Shown here in pieces: positions 7,599 to 17,312 of a stretch of DNA of 64,000 nt (positions are counted from its first letter, which is position 1; the number at the start of each line of letters is the position of its first letter). The notes under the pieces were generated by a model that saw only the letters and a list, made by a program, of their open reading frames with translations, had not been told where the DNA came from and did not search any database. This DNA comes from Pradoshia sp. D12 (lineage in GTDB: Bacteria; Bacillota; Bacilli; Bacillales; Pradoshiaceae), in the NCBI RefSeq assembly GCF_008935075.1, contig NZ_CP044545.1, forward strand, positions 2,855,587-2,919,586, given 5' to 3'. The position numbers were made by a program, and so were the translations under genes.

Positions 7599-8583
7599 GT
7601 TCGGTAAACTCGTATTTAACGAAGCAGAAAAAATAATTAAAAAGCGGCGTATTGCGGTTATCATCCTAATCCTGTTAGTTCTGATTCCAATTTTCCTTTA
7701 TGCTCAAAACCAACAGACAAAAGAAACTGAGAAACGGATGGGTACAGATGACTGGCGCGTTGTTCTTCAGCAGAGAATTGTCGAAGGTCAGAACCGCCTT
7801 AGCAGTACCGGGATATCAGAAGAGTGGAAACATTATTTAAGCATTCAGGTTAAACAGCAACAATACTATTTGGAGCATGATATTAATCCAAGCTCTCCGG
7901 GTGCTCCAACATTTGTAAGGGAGTTCCTAAAGCAGGGAATCGGCATGTTTATACCTTTACTCGTGATGATAGTGGCGATTGATATAATCAGCGGAGAGCG
8001 CAGTGACGGCACAATAAAATTATTGCTAACCCGACCTGTGAAAAGGTGGAAGATTCTTTTAAGCAAATATGTGACACTGCTCCTATTTATTTCATTAATT
8101 GTTTTAATTGTTATAGCTATGGCTTATTTGTTAGCTGGAATATTCTTTAATTTTTCGGGCTGGAAATTACCGATAGCGACAGGGTTCGAATATGCTAATG
8201 GCAACTTGATTACTGATTCCATCCGGCTCATTCCACAGTGGCAATATATTTTAATGTCAGCAGGACTCGTTTGGTATGTCAGCGTTATCGTAGGTACAAT
8301 CGCTCTTATGGTCTCTATACTGATTCGTAACACGCCTGGTGGTATGGGGGTTATGTTTGCTTCCCTTATTGCAGGCGCTATTTTAAAAGGATTTGCAACG
8401 GCCTGGGATGGGGCAAAATATATTTACAGTGTGAATATGGAATTAATCGACTATCTATCAGGTAGTATGCCCATGGTTGATGGAATGACTTTACCTTTCT
8501 CCTTGTCCATTTTAGCAATATGGGGACTTGGCGCCCTGCTTGTTTCCTTTATTGTATTTACCCGACAGGATATGCTTAGCTAA
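7591..8583 (+). CDS. ABC-2 type transporter permease
   Basis: A 330-residue integral membrane subunit with six predicted transmembrane segments: one near residues 20-38, an extracellular loop of about 75 residues, then helices near 112-130, 155-180, 215-240, 250-268 and 300-325. The segment ISGERSDGTIKLLLTRPV is the characteristic cytoplasmic motif of ABC-2 permeases (YhaP/NatB/ABC2_membrane_2). It would form the channel for the ATPase encoded just upstream. Confidence 0.88.
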   Translation: MIEFGKLVFNEAEKIIKKRRIAVIILILLVLIPIFLYAQNQQTKETEKRMGTDDWRVVLQQRIVEGQNRLSSTGISEEWKHYLSIQVKQQQYYLEHDINPSSPGAPTFVREFLKQGIGMFIPLLVMIVAIDIISGERSDGTIKLLLTRPVKRWKILLSKYVTLLLFISLIVLIVIAMAYLLAGIFFNFSGWKLPIATGFEYANGNLITDSIRLIPQWQYILMSAGLVWYVSVIVGTIALMVSILIRNTPGGMGVMFASLIAGAILKGFATAWDGAKYIYSVNMELIDYLSGSMPMVDGMTLPFSLSILAIWGLGALLVSFIVFTRQDMLS

Positions 8584-8635
8584 TGTAAAGAACTTTCCAC
8601 TTAAGCAAGCTTATTCTCAAATAACAGAAAAAGAC

Positions 8636-8681
8636 AAAAACAGGCTAAGGAAAACGAAATCGTTTCCTTAACCTGTTTTTA
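8636..8681. terminator. Bidirectional terminator between the ABC permease gene and cccA
   Basis: Long stem AAAAACAGG..TAAGGAAA..TTTCCTTA..CCTGTTTTT with a short central loop. Both arms have A/T tails, so it can end the + strand cassette and the - strand cccA transcript. Confidence 0.88.
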
Positions 8682-8717
8682 AAATAGGGAACCTCTTTTA
8701 GAGTCCCGCTCGTATAC

Positions 8718-9074
8718 TTATTTTAAGCCAGCTATAAACTCAACCATATCGTCAACTTTGTCTTCTGGGACAAGTCCGCCAGGCATCATGCCTTTACCAT
8801 TTACGATACGATCTTTAATAAGCTCTTTATCCGTAACCCCAGTTAGCTTCGGACCTGCTCCACCTTCATAATTACCGCCATGACAAGATAAGCATTGTGC
8901 TTTATAAATGTCTTCAGGTTTATCAGCACTTGCTGTTTCTTCTGTTTTTCCACCTTCTTCTTTCTCCTTGGCCATTTTATCAGCATCCCCAAGGCCCTTA
9001 ATGGATAAGAAAAAGACTAGTGTAAGACCAATCACCATAATTAAAATGTATGGCATAAATGCATTGTTTTTCAT
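8718..9074 (-). CDS. cccA: Membrane-anchored cytochrome c-550
   Basis: A 118-residue class I c-type cytochrome. An uncleaved N-terminal anchor (about residues 8-26) is followed by a charged Glu/Lys linker and a small haem domain. The haem attachment motif CLSCH is at residues 61-65, and a Met in GMMPGG (95 or 96) is the likely sixth ligand. It sits on the outer face of the membrane and transfers electrons toward the terminal oxidase. The strong site GGGGAGGGGA precedes the ATG. Position upstream of rpoD is conserved, although a 382-base gap intervenes. Confidence 0.93.
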   Translation of the reverse strand: MKNNAFMPYILIMVIGLTLVFFLSIKGLGDADKMAKEKEEGGKTEETASADKPEDIYKAQCLSCHGGNYEGGAGPKLTGVTDKELIKDRIVNGKGMMPGGLVPEDKVDDMVEFIAGLK

Positions 9075-9388
9075 AGTAGTTCCCCTCCCCTATGTAAATA
9101 CTAATTAACCATCAACTTACATTTACCCTTCTTTATTTTACTGTAAAAACCAATTTTGGAAAAGTTATAACTTGCATTTTCTTCAAAGTTTTCCATAGTT
9201 TCTACAATTCAAATCAATTTTCGGGATAACATTCCCAGTCAATGACATGGTATTTCTCTATATTCCACCCCACTGAAAACTCTTTACATACACTCCCCTA
9301 AGCCAGTTTATTGATTTCAAACAACATTAATATGTACTGATAAACCGAACCACTCGAGGTCAAAATGAATAGGTCTACTTTATTACAA
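9075..9388. other. cccA upstream region without recognisable gene
   Basis: An AT-rich gap between cccA and the rpoD terminator. The cccA promoter must lie here but no convincing -35/-10 pair was found. Open frames are under 25 codons and lack ribosome-binding sites. Confidence 0.5.
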
Positions 9389-9434
9389 TAAAAAAACAGC
9401 TCTACTTAGAAAATCCAGTAGAGCTGTTTTATTT
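9389..9434 (-). terminator. Terminator of the yqxD-dnaG-rpoD operon
   Basis: AACAGCTCTAC..GTAGAGCTGTT stem with an A/T-rich flank on both sides; on the minus strand it ends in a T-run. It lies just past the rpoD stop codon. Confidence 0.88.
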
Positions 9435-9456
9435 TCAAACCAATTTATGGTATATT

Positions 9457-10593
9457 CTATTCTAAGAAATCCTTAAGACGTTTACTGCGACTCGGATGGC
9501 GTAATTTACGAAGAGCTTTCGCTTCGATTTGTCGAATACGCTCACGTGTTACACCAAATACTTTACCAACCTCTTCCAATGTACGGGTTCTGCCATCATC
9601 TAACCCAAAACGTAAACGAAGAACATTCTCTTCACGGTCTGTTAAAGTATCCAATACATCTTCCAGCTGTTCTTTCAATAATTCATATGCTGCATGATCA
9701 GAAGGAGATGTGGCATCCTGGTCTTCAATGAAATCTCCCAGGTGAGAGTCATCTTCTTCACCAATTGGTGTTTCTAATGATACAGGTTCTTGAGCAATTT
9801 TTAAAATCTCGCGAACTTTTTCCGGTGTTAAGTCCATTTCTTCAGCTATCTCTTCTGGAGAAGGCTCGCGTCCTAAATCTTGAAGGAGCTGTCTTTGGAC
9901 CCGGATTAGTTTATTAATGGTTTCTACCATATGCACCGGAATACGGATTGTTCTGGCTTGGTCAGCAATAGCACGAGTGATAGCTTGTCTGATCCACCAT
10001 GTTGCATACGTACTGAATTTGAAACCTTTACGGTAGTCAAATTTCTCAACTGCTTTAATTAACCCCATATTACCTTCCTGAATCAAATCAAGGAACAACA
10101 TGCCGCGTCCTACGTATCTTTTCGCAATGCTGACAACGAGACGAAGGTTAGCTTCCGCCAGACGTCTTTTCGCTTCTTCATCGCCTTCTTCTATACGCTC
10201 TGCCAAAACAATTTCTTCTTCAGCAGATAATAGATCAACACGACCAATTTCCTTTAGGTACATGCGTACAGGGTCATTAATTTTTACACCTGGAGGAACA
10301 CTTAGATCATTTAAATCAAACTCTTCTTCTTTTTCAAGTTCTTGAGTCCCTGGATTATCATCAGCATCACTTTCATTCACTATATCAATACCCTGTTCTC
10401 CAAGATATTCATAAAATTCATCCATTTGTTCTGAATCAAGCACGAAGCTGGAAAGTCTCTCTGCTACATCCTCATAGGTAAGGCGGTTTCGCTTTTTCCC
10501 TAGCTCTGTAATAAATTCTTTTACCTGATCTAATGTCATTTCTGTGTTGTTATCTACTTCTTTTTCTTTGGAACGTGCTGACTTTTCAGCCAT
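9457..10593 (-). CDS. rpoD: RNA polymerase primary sigma factor SigA (RpoD)
   Basis: The housekeeping sigma factor, 378 residues, directing RNA polymerase to TTGACA/TATAAT promoters such as several seen in this window. Region 1.1 (about 20-85) is followed by an acidic linker, region 1.2 ([10 protein letters not shown]), region 2 with the -10 recognition and melting helices ([15 protein letters not shown]), region 3 and region 4 with the -35 recognition helix ([20 protein letters not shown]). The site AGAAGGAGGGG stands properly before the ATG. It is the last gene of the yqxD-dnaG-rpoD operon, 37 bases after dnaG. Confidence 0.97.
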   Translation of the reverse strand: MAEKSARSKEKEVDNNTEMTLDQVKEFITELGKKRNRLTYEDVAERLSSFVLDSEQMDEFYEYLGEQGIDIVNESDADDNPGTQELEKEEEFDLNDLSVPPGVKINDPVRMYLKEIGRVDLLSAEEEIVLAERIEEGDEEAKRRLAEANLRLVVSIAKRYVGRGMLFLDLIQEGNMGLIKAVEKFDYRKGFKFSTYATWWIRQAITRAIADQARTIRIPVHMVETINKLIRVQRQLLQDLGREPSPEEIAEEMDLTPEKVREILKIAQEPVSLETPIGEEDDSHLGDFIEDQDATSPSDHAAYELLKEQLEDVLDTLTDREENVLRLRFGLDDGRTRTLEEVGKVFGVTRERIRQIEAKALRKLRHPSRSKRLKDFLE

Positions 10594-10630
10594 TTGTTCC
10601 CCTCCTTCTCAATCCACTTCTTATTTAAAG

Positions 10631-12448
10631 TCATAAAGAATTTCTTAACGAGATGAGCTCGATTCCTAATTCGACAGCACGGCTTGTGTCCTGTCTTCTT
10701 GTGGCCTCAAGTAGCTCTGCCTCTTTTTCCTTAATGACTAATAATTTTTGATATTTAGTGATTTGGTGGACATAATCATTTAATTCCTGTTCACTCGGAT
10801 CGTGATTATAGGTCATCATTTCGATTTCTGTTACAATCTTACGTAAATTTGGATCCGGAAGAAAATGCAGAAACAAACTTGTATCAGCTTCGTGGTCTTC
10901 TTCATAAAAAGCAAATAAATACGTAATAATGGCCTGGTGATCATCCACTATCATCTGATTTTCTCCAAGCATTTTTTGAATACGAAATGCAAGTTCACGA
11001 TCATGGAGCATTAAAGCCAGCAAAGTCTCCTCTGCTTTTATATAAGCAGGTTTCATCCGATTATCCCTACGCACAGTAGTAAATGCTTGCATTTGGTTAT
11101 TCGGATTAGGAGAGTTTTTTGCCTTCTTATTATGTTTACCCACTTTGCTCTGTTGATTAAGCAAAGAATCAAGAGAAAGTGTGAATTCTGTAGCAATTTG
11201 CCTCAAATAAAATTCTCTTTCCACTTCACTATCAAGCTTTGCTGTTTCACGAAGGACTTGATCGATGTAGTCCATCTTATCTCCTTCGTTTGCAAAGTTC
11301 TTCCCTCTTTTATGGTAAATCATTTTAAAAGAGATATACGTATGAGCGGCCCCTATTATATCATTTTGGAATTTTTCTTCTCCAAATTCCTTGATATAGT
11401 CATCGGGATCATACCCATTAGGCATGACTGCAATTTTCACCTGACAGCCGCTCTCCCGGATCAAATCAGCCGTTTTATTTGCTGCCTCTATCCCCGGGAC
11501 ATCCGAATCATAACAGATGATAATGGTATCTGTACTTCGTTTAAGCAATTGAAGGTGCTGTTCCGTTAATGCTGTACCCATCGTTGCAACACCATTGTGT
11601 ACCTCTGCACGATCTGCAGATATACAATCAGCAAATCCTTCAAACAAGATAGCTGCGCCTTTTTTTCTTATAAACGGGCGAGCCAGATGATAGTTATATA
11701 CTATTTTGCTCTTGTTAAATAGAGGTGTCTCAGGACTATTTAAATACTTTGGTTCATCACCGGCTGCAAGCGCTCTTCCAGAAAAAGCAATTGTTTTACC
11801 TTGCCTGTCAAAGATCGGAAACATAATTCTATTTCGGAATCGATCGAAATAATTCTGTCCGTCTTCCCGTTTAACCAGCAAACCTGCTTTTTCCATACGT
11901 TCGATTGAAAAGTTTCGCTTCTTTAGGAAATTATGCACATAATCCCAGGAATCCAATGAGTACCCTATCTGAAATTTTTCTATGGATTCCATTGTAAATC
12001 CACGACTCAGCAGATATTCCAGGGCGTCCTGACCCTGTTTTGTATTTACAAGCAAATGATGGTAAAATTTCCTTAACAGCTCATGTGCTTCCTTCATATC
12101 ATCGAGTTCATGACGGGGCTTTGTCCCATCCGAAGATTCATTTTCATGAATATCTAATGGTATATTGGCCCTCTCAGCCAAACTTTTTGCAGCTTCTGTG
12201 AAGGAATATCCTTCTATGTCCATTAAAAATGTAAATACATTCCCTCCGGCACCACATCCAAAACAATGGAAGATTTGTTTATCAGGGGCTACAGAAAATG
12301 ATGGACTGTTTTCATTATGAAATGGACATAGACCAAAGTAATTTCGACCTTGTTTTTTTAGCTGAACATATTCACCAACGACATCAGCGATATCATTTTT
12401 ATTGCGAATTGCGTTCACTGTTTCTTCTGGTATTAATTGGTTTTTCAA
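10631..12448 (-). CDS. dnaG: DNA primase DnaG
   Basis: Primase, 605 residues, which makes RNA primers for lagging-strand replication. The N-terminal CHC2 zinc finger has C41, H44, C62 and C65. The TOPRIM catalytic core (about 262-345) carries Glu270 in FEGFAD and the DxD pair at 314/316 in YDSDVPG. The C-terminal portion after about residue 450 corresponds to the DnaB helicase-interacting domain and is less conserved. It lies between yqxD and rpoD in the classical macromolecular synthesis operon. Confidence 0.97.
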   Translation of the reverse strand: MKNQLIPEETVNAIRNKNDIADVVGEYVQLKKQGRNYFGLCPFHNENSPSFSVAPDKQIFHCFGCGAGGNVFTFLMDIEGYSFTEAAKSLAERANIPLDIHENESSDGTKPRHELDDMKEAHELLRKFYHHLLVNTKQGQDALEYLLSRGFTMESIEKFQIGYSLDSWDYVHNFLKKRNFSIERMEKAGLLVKREDGQNYFDRFRNRIMFPIFDRQGKTIAFSGRALAAGDEPKYLNSPETPLFNKSKIVYNYHLARPFIRKKGAAILFEGFADCISADRAEVHNGVATMGTALTEQHLQLLKRSTDTIIICYDSDVPGIEAANKTADLIRESGCQVKIAVMPNGYDPDDYIKEFGEEKFQNDIIGAAHTYISFKMIYHKRGKNFANEGDKMDYIDQVLRETAKLDSEVEREFYLRQIATEFTLSLDSLLNQQSKVGKHNKKAKNSPNPNNQMQAFTTVRRDNRMKPAYIKAEETLLALMLHDRELAFRIQKMLGENQMIVDDHQAIITYLFAFYEEDHEADTSLFLHFLPDPNLRKIVTEIEMMTYNHDPSEQELNDYVHQITKYQKLLVIKEKEAELLEATRRQDTSRAVELGIELISLRNSL

Positions 12449-12489
12449 ATTTTAACACCTGTTTCATAATAAGCATGAATAACTTAATT

Positions 12490-12981
12490 CTATATCGGTC
12501 CCTGAAATCCTTCAATTTTCGACAATATTTTTTGTAATGCTTCCGAAAATTTATTTTTATCAAGGTCCTTTATTTTCCTTGGCCCTTTTTCATACTTGCC
12601 GGATCTCCTTGCTTTTGCATTCAAATGCCTGGTTTCAAGAAATGAATCAATTTCATTATCTGTTATCTCTTTACCTCTTGATGTTAAGACGTAAGCATGT
12701 TTAGCAAGACATCCTGCAGCCAATCCTATATCTTCAGTAATTACAATATCATGCCGCTTTAAATGATTTAATATATATAAATCTGCCGCATCTCTTCCCG
12801 GTTCTACCCATTTCCAGGTAACATCAGGATAACGGTCGGTAGTATTGGTATAGGCTGCCACAAAGTTAATATCTACTTCATATGGTTTGCATACGCTCAA
12901 AACCTCTTCTTTAACCGGGCAGGCATCCGCATCTACAAAAACCGTTAAACGACTCTTCCTTTGTATTTCTACATCTCTCAT
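12490..12981 (-). CDS. yqxD: YaiI/YqxD family protein (DUF188)
   Basis: A 163-residue member of the UPF0178/DUF188 family, related to PIN-type nucleases in fold. The conserved N-terminal motif FVDADACPVKEE and the later DLYILNH and GLAAGCLAKHA segments are present. No biochemical role is established. AAGAAGGAT precedes the ATG at 12979-12981. As in Bacillus subtilis it is the first gene of the dnaG-rpoD operon. Confidence 0.87.
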   Translation of the reverse strand: MRDVEIQRKSRLTVFVDADACPVKEEVLSVCKPYEVDINFVAAYTNTTDRYPDVTWKWVEPGRDAADLYILNHLKRHDIVITEDIGLAAGCLAKHAYVLTSRGKEITDNEIDSFLETRHLNAKARRSGKYEKGPRKIKDLDKNKFSEALQKILSKIEGFQGPI

Positions 12982-13198
12982 CTTAATCCTTCTTTTTTCC
13001 AGGCTGATTATCCATTTGTCGAATTATTTTTTTTAGGACTTCTTGACTTTTTGTTTTTTAAAAGCTTATTCTAGTTTATTCCTTTATAAATAACTCTAAA
13101 CCTGATGAAAGGTATTTTATCACGATTTTTTATTATAAAATAAATCTTGTCAAATTGCCACACTTTTCACTCGTATAACATAATCCTATATTTTACAT
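12982..13198. other. Promoter-bearing gap upstream of yqxD
   Basis: An AT-rich region between yqxD and the yqfL terminator that must contain the operon promoter. No single candidate stands out, and no coding potential was seen. Confidence 0.4.
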
Positions 13199-13228
13199 GT
13201 AAAAAACATGCTTCCGCATGCCTTTTTT
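13199..13228 (-). terminator. Terminator of ccpN-yqfL
   Basis: CATGC-GGAA-GCATG hairpin with T-run on the minus strand, directly after the yqfL stop codon. Confidence 0.8.
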
Positions 13229-14033
13229 ATTGTTGTTTATTTACGATATTAACAATAATATTTGCAGTTTCTTCTACGGCCTTATTAGTTACATCAATAA
13301 CTGGGCAATTTAATTTATTAACAATTGCTTCAAAGTAAGCTAATTCTTCTTTTATGCGATCCATATTTGCATAAACCGCACTATCATTCAATCCAAGAGA
13401 CTTTAAACGTTCTTTTCTGATATTGTTTAATTTTTCACTGCTAATCGCCAATCCAATGCACTTATTAGGATTTATCTTGAATAATTCTTCAGGAGGTTCA
13501 ACTTCTGGAACAAGCGGGACATTCGCCACCTTAAATCGTTTATGTGCCAAAAATTGAGATAAAGGAGTTTTTGAGGTACGTGATACACCCAATAGTACAA
13601 TATCAGCCTTGACAATTCCTTTTGGATCTCTTCCATCATCATATTTCACTGCAAATTCAATTGCCTCAACACGCTTAAAATAATTTTCATCCAGCTTTCT
13701 AACCAATCCAGGTTCATTTAAAGCTTGTTCTCCAAACTTATTTTCAAGCGTATCGATGAAAGGTCCAATTATATCAAAGGATACGATCTCTTTTTCTGCA
13801 GCTTTTTTAGCCATATACTCGCGTATTTCCGGCTTTACCAATGTATAAGCAATAATTGCATTATCCATTTCAGCTAAGCTCAATACCTCATCAATGGTCG
13901 ATATATCTTCCACGAATGGTATTCGCTTAAGCGTGATATTATGATTACTAAATTGACTCACTGCTGCCTTTGTCACAAGGTCAGCTGTTTCACCCACTGA
14001 ATCCGAAACCACATATATGATAGATTGATTCAT
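13227..14033 (-). CDS. yqfL: Pyruvate, phosphate dikinase/PEP synthase regulatory protein (DUF299)
   Basis: A 268-residue bifunctional Ser/Thr kinase and pyrophosphorylase of the PPDK/PEPS regulatory family. The nucleotide-binding motif GVSRTSKTP lies near residue 150, and the N-terminus [13 protein letters not shown] is typical. Members reversibly phosphorylate a threonine of PEP synthase or pyruvate phosphate dikinase using ADP. In Bacillus subtilis YqfL modulates CcpN activity. Here it lies 44 bases after ccpN in the same direction, matching that functional pair. No ppdK or ppsA gene is in the window. Confidence 0.92.
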   Translation of the reverse strand: MNQSIIYVVSDSVGETADLVTKAAVSQFSNHNITLKRIPFVEDISTIDEVLSLAEMDNAIIAYTLVKPEIREYMAKKAAEKEIVSFDIIGPFIDTLENKFGEQALNEPGLVRKLDENYFKRVEAIEFAVKYDDGRDPKGIVKADIVLLGVSRTSKTPLSQFLAHKRFKVANVPLVPEVEPPEELFKINPNKCIGLAISSEKLNNIRKERLKSLGLNDSAVYANMDRIKEELAYFEAIVNKLNCPVIDVTNKAVEETANIIVNIVNKQQ

Positions 14034-14077
14034 TGTCTCCTCCAGTAATGAATAATTTCTCTTTTATCTAAAATTGG

Positions 14078-14716
14078 TTAATGGTCGTCTCTCGCCAAAC
14101 CAACAAACGCCTTTGTAATGTTTGTTTTAGTTAACCGGCCTGTGACTTCAAAGCCTTTTGGACTCTTTTTAACAACCGGTAGGGCATCAATCTGCTTATC
14201 GATTAATTTCTCTGCCACATCAATCAGCAAATCTTCTTTCGTACATATCGTAATATTAGGCATCCTTGTCATAATAATATGTACCGGAATACTGCTTAAT
14301 TCCTGTTGACCGAGACTAGCTCTTAACAGATCTTTCCTGGAAAGAACACCAACAAGAAGCGACTCTTTATCCACAACAAATAAAGTACCCACATCTTCCA
14401 AAAACATGGTGCATATTGCATCATAAACAGATACACCTTCACTGACAACAATCGGTATAGACTGATAATCTCCGACCAATAGCTTTTTAAGATTATCCGT
14501 GAGCAATTGGGTTTCCGTCCTGCCTGTGTAGAAATACCCTACACGCGGCCTTGCATCCAAATAACCAGCCATTGTCAGAATCGCTAAGTCTGGGCGCAAT
14601 GTTGCACGTGTTAAATTTAATTGTTCGGCAATATTTTCGCCTGTAATCGGCCCATTATCTTTAACAATTTGAAGGATCTGTTCTTGTCTTTTGCTTAGTT
14701 CGATCTTACTCACCAC
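14078..14716 (-). CDS. ccpN: Transcriptional repressor CcpN (HTH plus tandem CBS domains)
   Basis: CcpN represses gluconeogenic genes (gapB, pckA) and the sRNA gene sr1 during growth on sugars in Bacillus subtilis. A winged helix-turn-helix occupies residues 5-60 (QILQIVKDNGPITGENIAEQLNLTRA is split over this region). Two CBS domains follow at about 75-130 and 145-205, with DAICTMFLEDVGTLFVVD and DALPVVK typical of ligand sensing. The start is a GTG; two GTG codons in tandem (14714-14716 and 14711-14713) overlap the GGGTGG site, so the start is uncertain by one codon. The protein is 212 residues, as expected. Confidence 0.93.
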   Translation of the reverse strand: MVSKIELSKRQEQILQIVKDNGPITGENIAEQLNLTRATLRPDLAILTMAGYLDARPRVGYFYTGRTETQLLTDNLKKLLVGDYQSIPIVVSEGVSVYDAICTMFLEDVGTLFVVDKESLLVGVLSRKDLLRASLGQQELSSIPVHIIMTRMPNITICTKEDLLIDVAEKLIDKQIDALPVVKKSPKGFEVTGRLTKTNITKAFVGLARDDH

Positions 14717-14797
14717 CCTAAAGTGCCCATATACTTAAATTATATAATTTAATTATAAACTATTTATCCATGAAGTGTAATAAATCCACTTAATTTA

Positions 14798-14848
14798 AAA
14801 TAAGCCTGCCCAATAAGGGGACATCGCATTCCTTATTGAGCAAGCTTT
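14798..14848 (-). terminator. Terminator of glyS
   Basis: Long stem on the minus strand, AAGC.TGC.CAATAAGG paired with CCTTATTG.GCA.GCTT, followed by ATTTTAAATT. It lies immediately after the glyS stop codon. Confidence 0.82.
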
Positions 14849-14851
14849 ACC

Positions 14852-16234
14852 TTAAAATTTAATTTTTGCTTGTAAAAAGGCTGGAAGTTCTTCGATACTG
14901 ATACGAGTTTGCTCCATTGTATCACGGTCACGTACAGTTACTTGCTTATCCTCAACTGAATCAAAATCATATGTGATACAGAAAGGTGTTCCAATTTCAT
15001 CATGACGACGATATCGTTTACCGATAGAACCAGCTTCATCATAGTCTACCATAAAGTCCTCTGACAGTTTGGCAAATACTTCTTTTGCCCCCTCAGAAAG
15101 CTTTTTGGACAACGGCAATACTGCAGCTTTGTATGGCGCCAGTGCCGGATGAAGATGCATTACCGTACGGGAAGTACCATCTTCAAGCTGTTCTTCTTCA
15201 TATGCATCAATTAAGTAAGCCAATGTAACGCGGTCTGCTCCCAGAGATGGCTCAATACAATAAGGAATATACTTTTCGTTTGTCTCAGGATCCAAGTAGT
15301 TGAAGTCTTCTCCTGAATACTCCATATGTCTCTTTAAATCAAAGTCTGTACGAGAAGCAATCCCCCAAAGCTCTCCCCAGCCAAATGGGAATTTATATTC
15401 AAAATCAGTGGTTGCATTACTGTAATGAGATAGTTCTTCCTCCTCATGGTCACGAAGGCGGAAGTTTTCCTTTTTCATACCTAATGATAACAGCCAATTT
15501 TCAGCATAATCTTTCCAATATTGGAACCATTCCAGTTCAGAACCTGGTTTGCAGAAGAATTCCAATTCCATTTGTTCAAATTCACGTGTACGGAATGTAA
15601 AGTTACCTGGTGTAATCTCGTTACGGAAGCTCTTACCAACCTGAGCAATACCAAAAGGCAATTTCTTTCTCATTGTACGCTGTACGTTTTTAAAATTAAC
15701 AAAAATACCTTGTGCTGTTTCAGGACGAAGGAAGATTTCATTTGTACTTGTTTCAGTAACACCCTGGAATGTTTTAAACATTAGGTTAAATTGTCTAATT
15801 TCCGTAAAATCCTTTGCTCCACAATCTGGACATGCAATATCATTCTCTTGAATCAATTCTTGCATTTTATCAAAAGATAAGCCATCCACGATCATTTCTG
15901 TACCTTTAGCTTGCAATGCATCCTCAATCAATTTATCCGCACGATGACGAGCTTTACATTTCTTACAATCAATCATTGGATCATTAAAGTTTCCGATATG
16001 ACCGGAAGCCTCCCACGTACGTGGATTCATTAATATTGCAGAATCAAGGCCCACATTGTATGGTGATTCTTGAATAAACTTCTTCCACCATGCTTTTTTA
16101 ATATTGTTTTTTACCTCTACGCCAAGAGGGCCATAATCCCACGTATTCGCAAGTCCTCCGTAGATTTCGGAGCCGGGAAAAATAAATCCTCTATGTTTCG
16201 CGTGTGACACAATTTGATCCATTGATACTGTCAT
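14852..16234 (-). CDS. glyS: Glycyl-tRNA synthetase, single-chain dimeric type
   Basis: A class II synthetase of 460 residues of the eukaryote/archaea-like alpha2 type, not the alpha2-beta2 GlyQ/GlyS type of Bacillus subtilis. Class II motif 2 ([23 protein letters not shown]) is split around residue 225, motif 3 is GADRV near 360, and a zinc-like cluster C-x2-C and C-x2-C ([10 protein letters not shown] and ACPDCG) lies in the 90-160 insert. It charges tRNA-Gly. The frame continues upstream, but the ATG at 16232-16234 with AAAGGAGAG gives the family start [13 protein letters not shown]. Expression is controlled by the T-box leader immediately upstream. Confidence 0.95.
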   Translation of the reverse strand: MTVSMDQIVSHAKHRGFIFPGSEIYGGLANTWDYGPLGVEVKNNIKKAWWKKFIQESPYNVGLDSAILMNPRTWEASGHIGNFNDPMIDCKKCKARHRADKLIEDALQAKGTEMIVDGLSFDKMQELIQENDIACPDCGAKDFTEIRQFNLMFKTFQGVTETSTNEIFLRPETAQGIFVNFKNVQRTMRKKLPFGIAQVGKSFRNEITPGNFTFRTREFEQMELEFFCKPGSELEWFQYWKDYAENWLLSLGMKKENFRLRDHEEEELSHYSNATTDFEYKFPFGWGELWGIASRTDFDLKRHMEYSGEDFNYLDPETNEKYIPYCIEPSLGADRVTLAYLIDAYEEEQLEDGTSRTVMHLHPALAPYKAAVLPLSKKLSEGAKEVFAKLSEDFMVDYDEAGSIGKRYRRHDEIGTPFCITYDFDSVEDKQVTVRDRDTMEQTRISIEELPAFLQAKIKF

Positions 16235-16249
16235 ATTCGTTCTCTCCTT

Positions 16250-16475
16250 TGTACAAATTAAAAAAACTCTCGTCTCTATGCTTTTTAAGAGCATAGGGAC
16301 GAGAGTTAACCCGCGGTTCCACCCTATTTGCCGGTTTTCCGGCCACTTTGTATGCGTTACTCCAGACTGCCTTCTTTGGTTGATATGTTCCGGCTTACAC
16401 CAGCCCCGGACTCGCTTGGCATATCGTAATCCAAATACTACTTTCCTTCACTGTAACTACATATTAATTTATCTC
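16250..16475 (-). promoter_or_regulatory. Glycine T-box riboswitch of glyS
   Basis: The minus-strand leader contains the T-box sequence GGGTGGAACCGCGG (about 16310-16323) followed by the terminator stem ACTCTCGTCCCTATGCT/AGCATAGAGACGAGAGT and a T-run (16261-16306). Stem I is closed by GTTAC/GTAAC and includes GAAAGTAGTA and the AGCGAG..GGTGTAAGCCGG apical region. The GGC at 16369-16371 (in AAGGCAGTC on the transcript) is placed on the 3' side of stem I where the specifier is expected, and GGC is a glycine codon. Uncharged tRNA-Gly would pair with the specifier and T-box, favour antitermination and raise glyS expression. Confidence 0.93.
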
Positions 16476-16479
16476 ACAT

Positions 16480-16507
16480 TCTATACAATAACGACCTACA
16501 TTGTCAA
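16480..16507 (-). promoter_or_regulatory. Sigma-A promoter of the glyS T-box leader
   Basis: On the minus strand TTGACA (16502-16507), a 16-base spacer and TATAGA (16480-16485), a few bases before the T-box leader. Confidence 0.8.
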
Positions 16508-16529
16508 TACAATCATATAAAGGAAATGA

Positions 16530-17291
16530 TTAAAAATTCCCTTTAAATTTATTCATTTGATTTAAAAAACGCTTTGCCTTTAATTCTACACCTAAGTACT
16601 CGCCATAGTACGCATCCAGGACTTTTCGGATTTCCTGTTTGGTCTCATCTTTAATAGATATGGTACCAAGGCGATTTAAGTCCATGTAATACAAGATACG
16701 CAAAATCCTAACGACAGCCGGTGATATCTTAATTTTATAAGGATCAATATGCTCGCATCGATGACATAATAACCCGCCTTCTCTTACAGAAAAGGAAAAT
16801 GTACCGTCCTGTGCTCCACAATTCACGCATCGGCTTAACTCAGGTCCGAATCCAAAAACGTTTAACATCTTCAATTCGACTATATTCATAATGACTTCCG
16901 GATCATATTCCTCATTGATATAATGGAGCGATAAATAAATTAGGTCATATAAGGATGGGTGAGGTTTTCTCTCCTCTGTTCCTTTATCCAGTAATTCAGC
17001 GATAAAGGCAGCATAGGCAGTTAAGAAAATATCCTCACGAATGGAACGGAAGGATTCTTTGGTCTCCGCTTGCTGTAATTGACCCAGCCCACGGCTCGCC
17101 TGAAATAAATATGTACCATAATGAAACAACTGAGTGACAGCTGAGAAGCGGCTGTTTGGCTTTTTCGCTCCTCTAGCCATCACTCCAATTTTTCCAAATT
17201 CTCTGGTATATAACGTAATAATTTTATTTGTTTCACCATAGTCAGTACTGCGAATGACAATTCCTTCGCACTTTGTTAGCACGTCACTCAC
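16530..17291 (-). CDS. recO: DNA repair protein RecO
   Basis: RecO, 253 residues, loads RecA with RecR in recombinational repair and anneals SSB-coated strands. The N-terminal OB fold starts CEGIVIRSTDYGETNKI. The C-terminal helical domain holds a four-cysteine zinc site, CVNCG at about 147-151 and CHRC at about 164-167. It lies between yqzL and the glyS leader, in the conserved era-recO-glyS neighbourhood, 21 bases after yqzL. Confidence 0.95.
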   Translation of the reverse strand: MSDVLTKCEGIVIRSTDYGETNKIITLYTREFGKIGVMARGAKKPNSRFSAVTQLFHYGTYLFQASRGLGQLQQAETKESFRSIREDIFLTAYAAFIAELLDKGTEERKPHPSLYDLIYLSLHYINEEYDPEVIMNIVELKMLNVFGFGPELSRCVNCGAQDGTFSFSVREGGLLCHRCEHIDPYKIKISPAVVRILRILYYMDLNRLGTISIKDETKQEIRKVLDAYYGEYLGVELKAKRFLNQMNKFKGNF

Positions 17292-17312
17292 TCCAATATG
17301 ACGGCAAGATTA

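Noticed and set aside
11087-11569. Open frame of 160 codons antisense to dnaG
   Set aside because: Fully inside dnaG with no start signals; a composition shadow.
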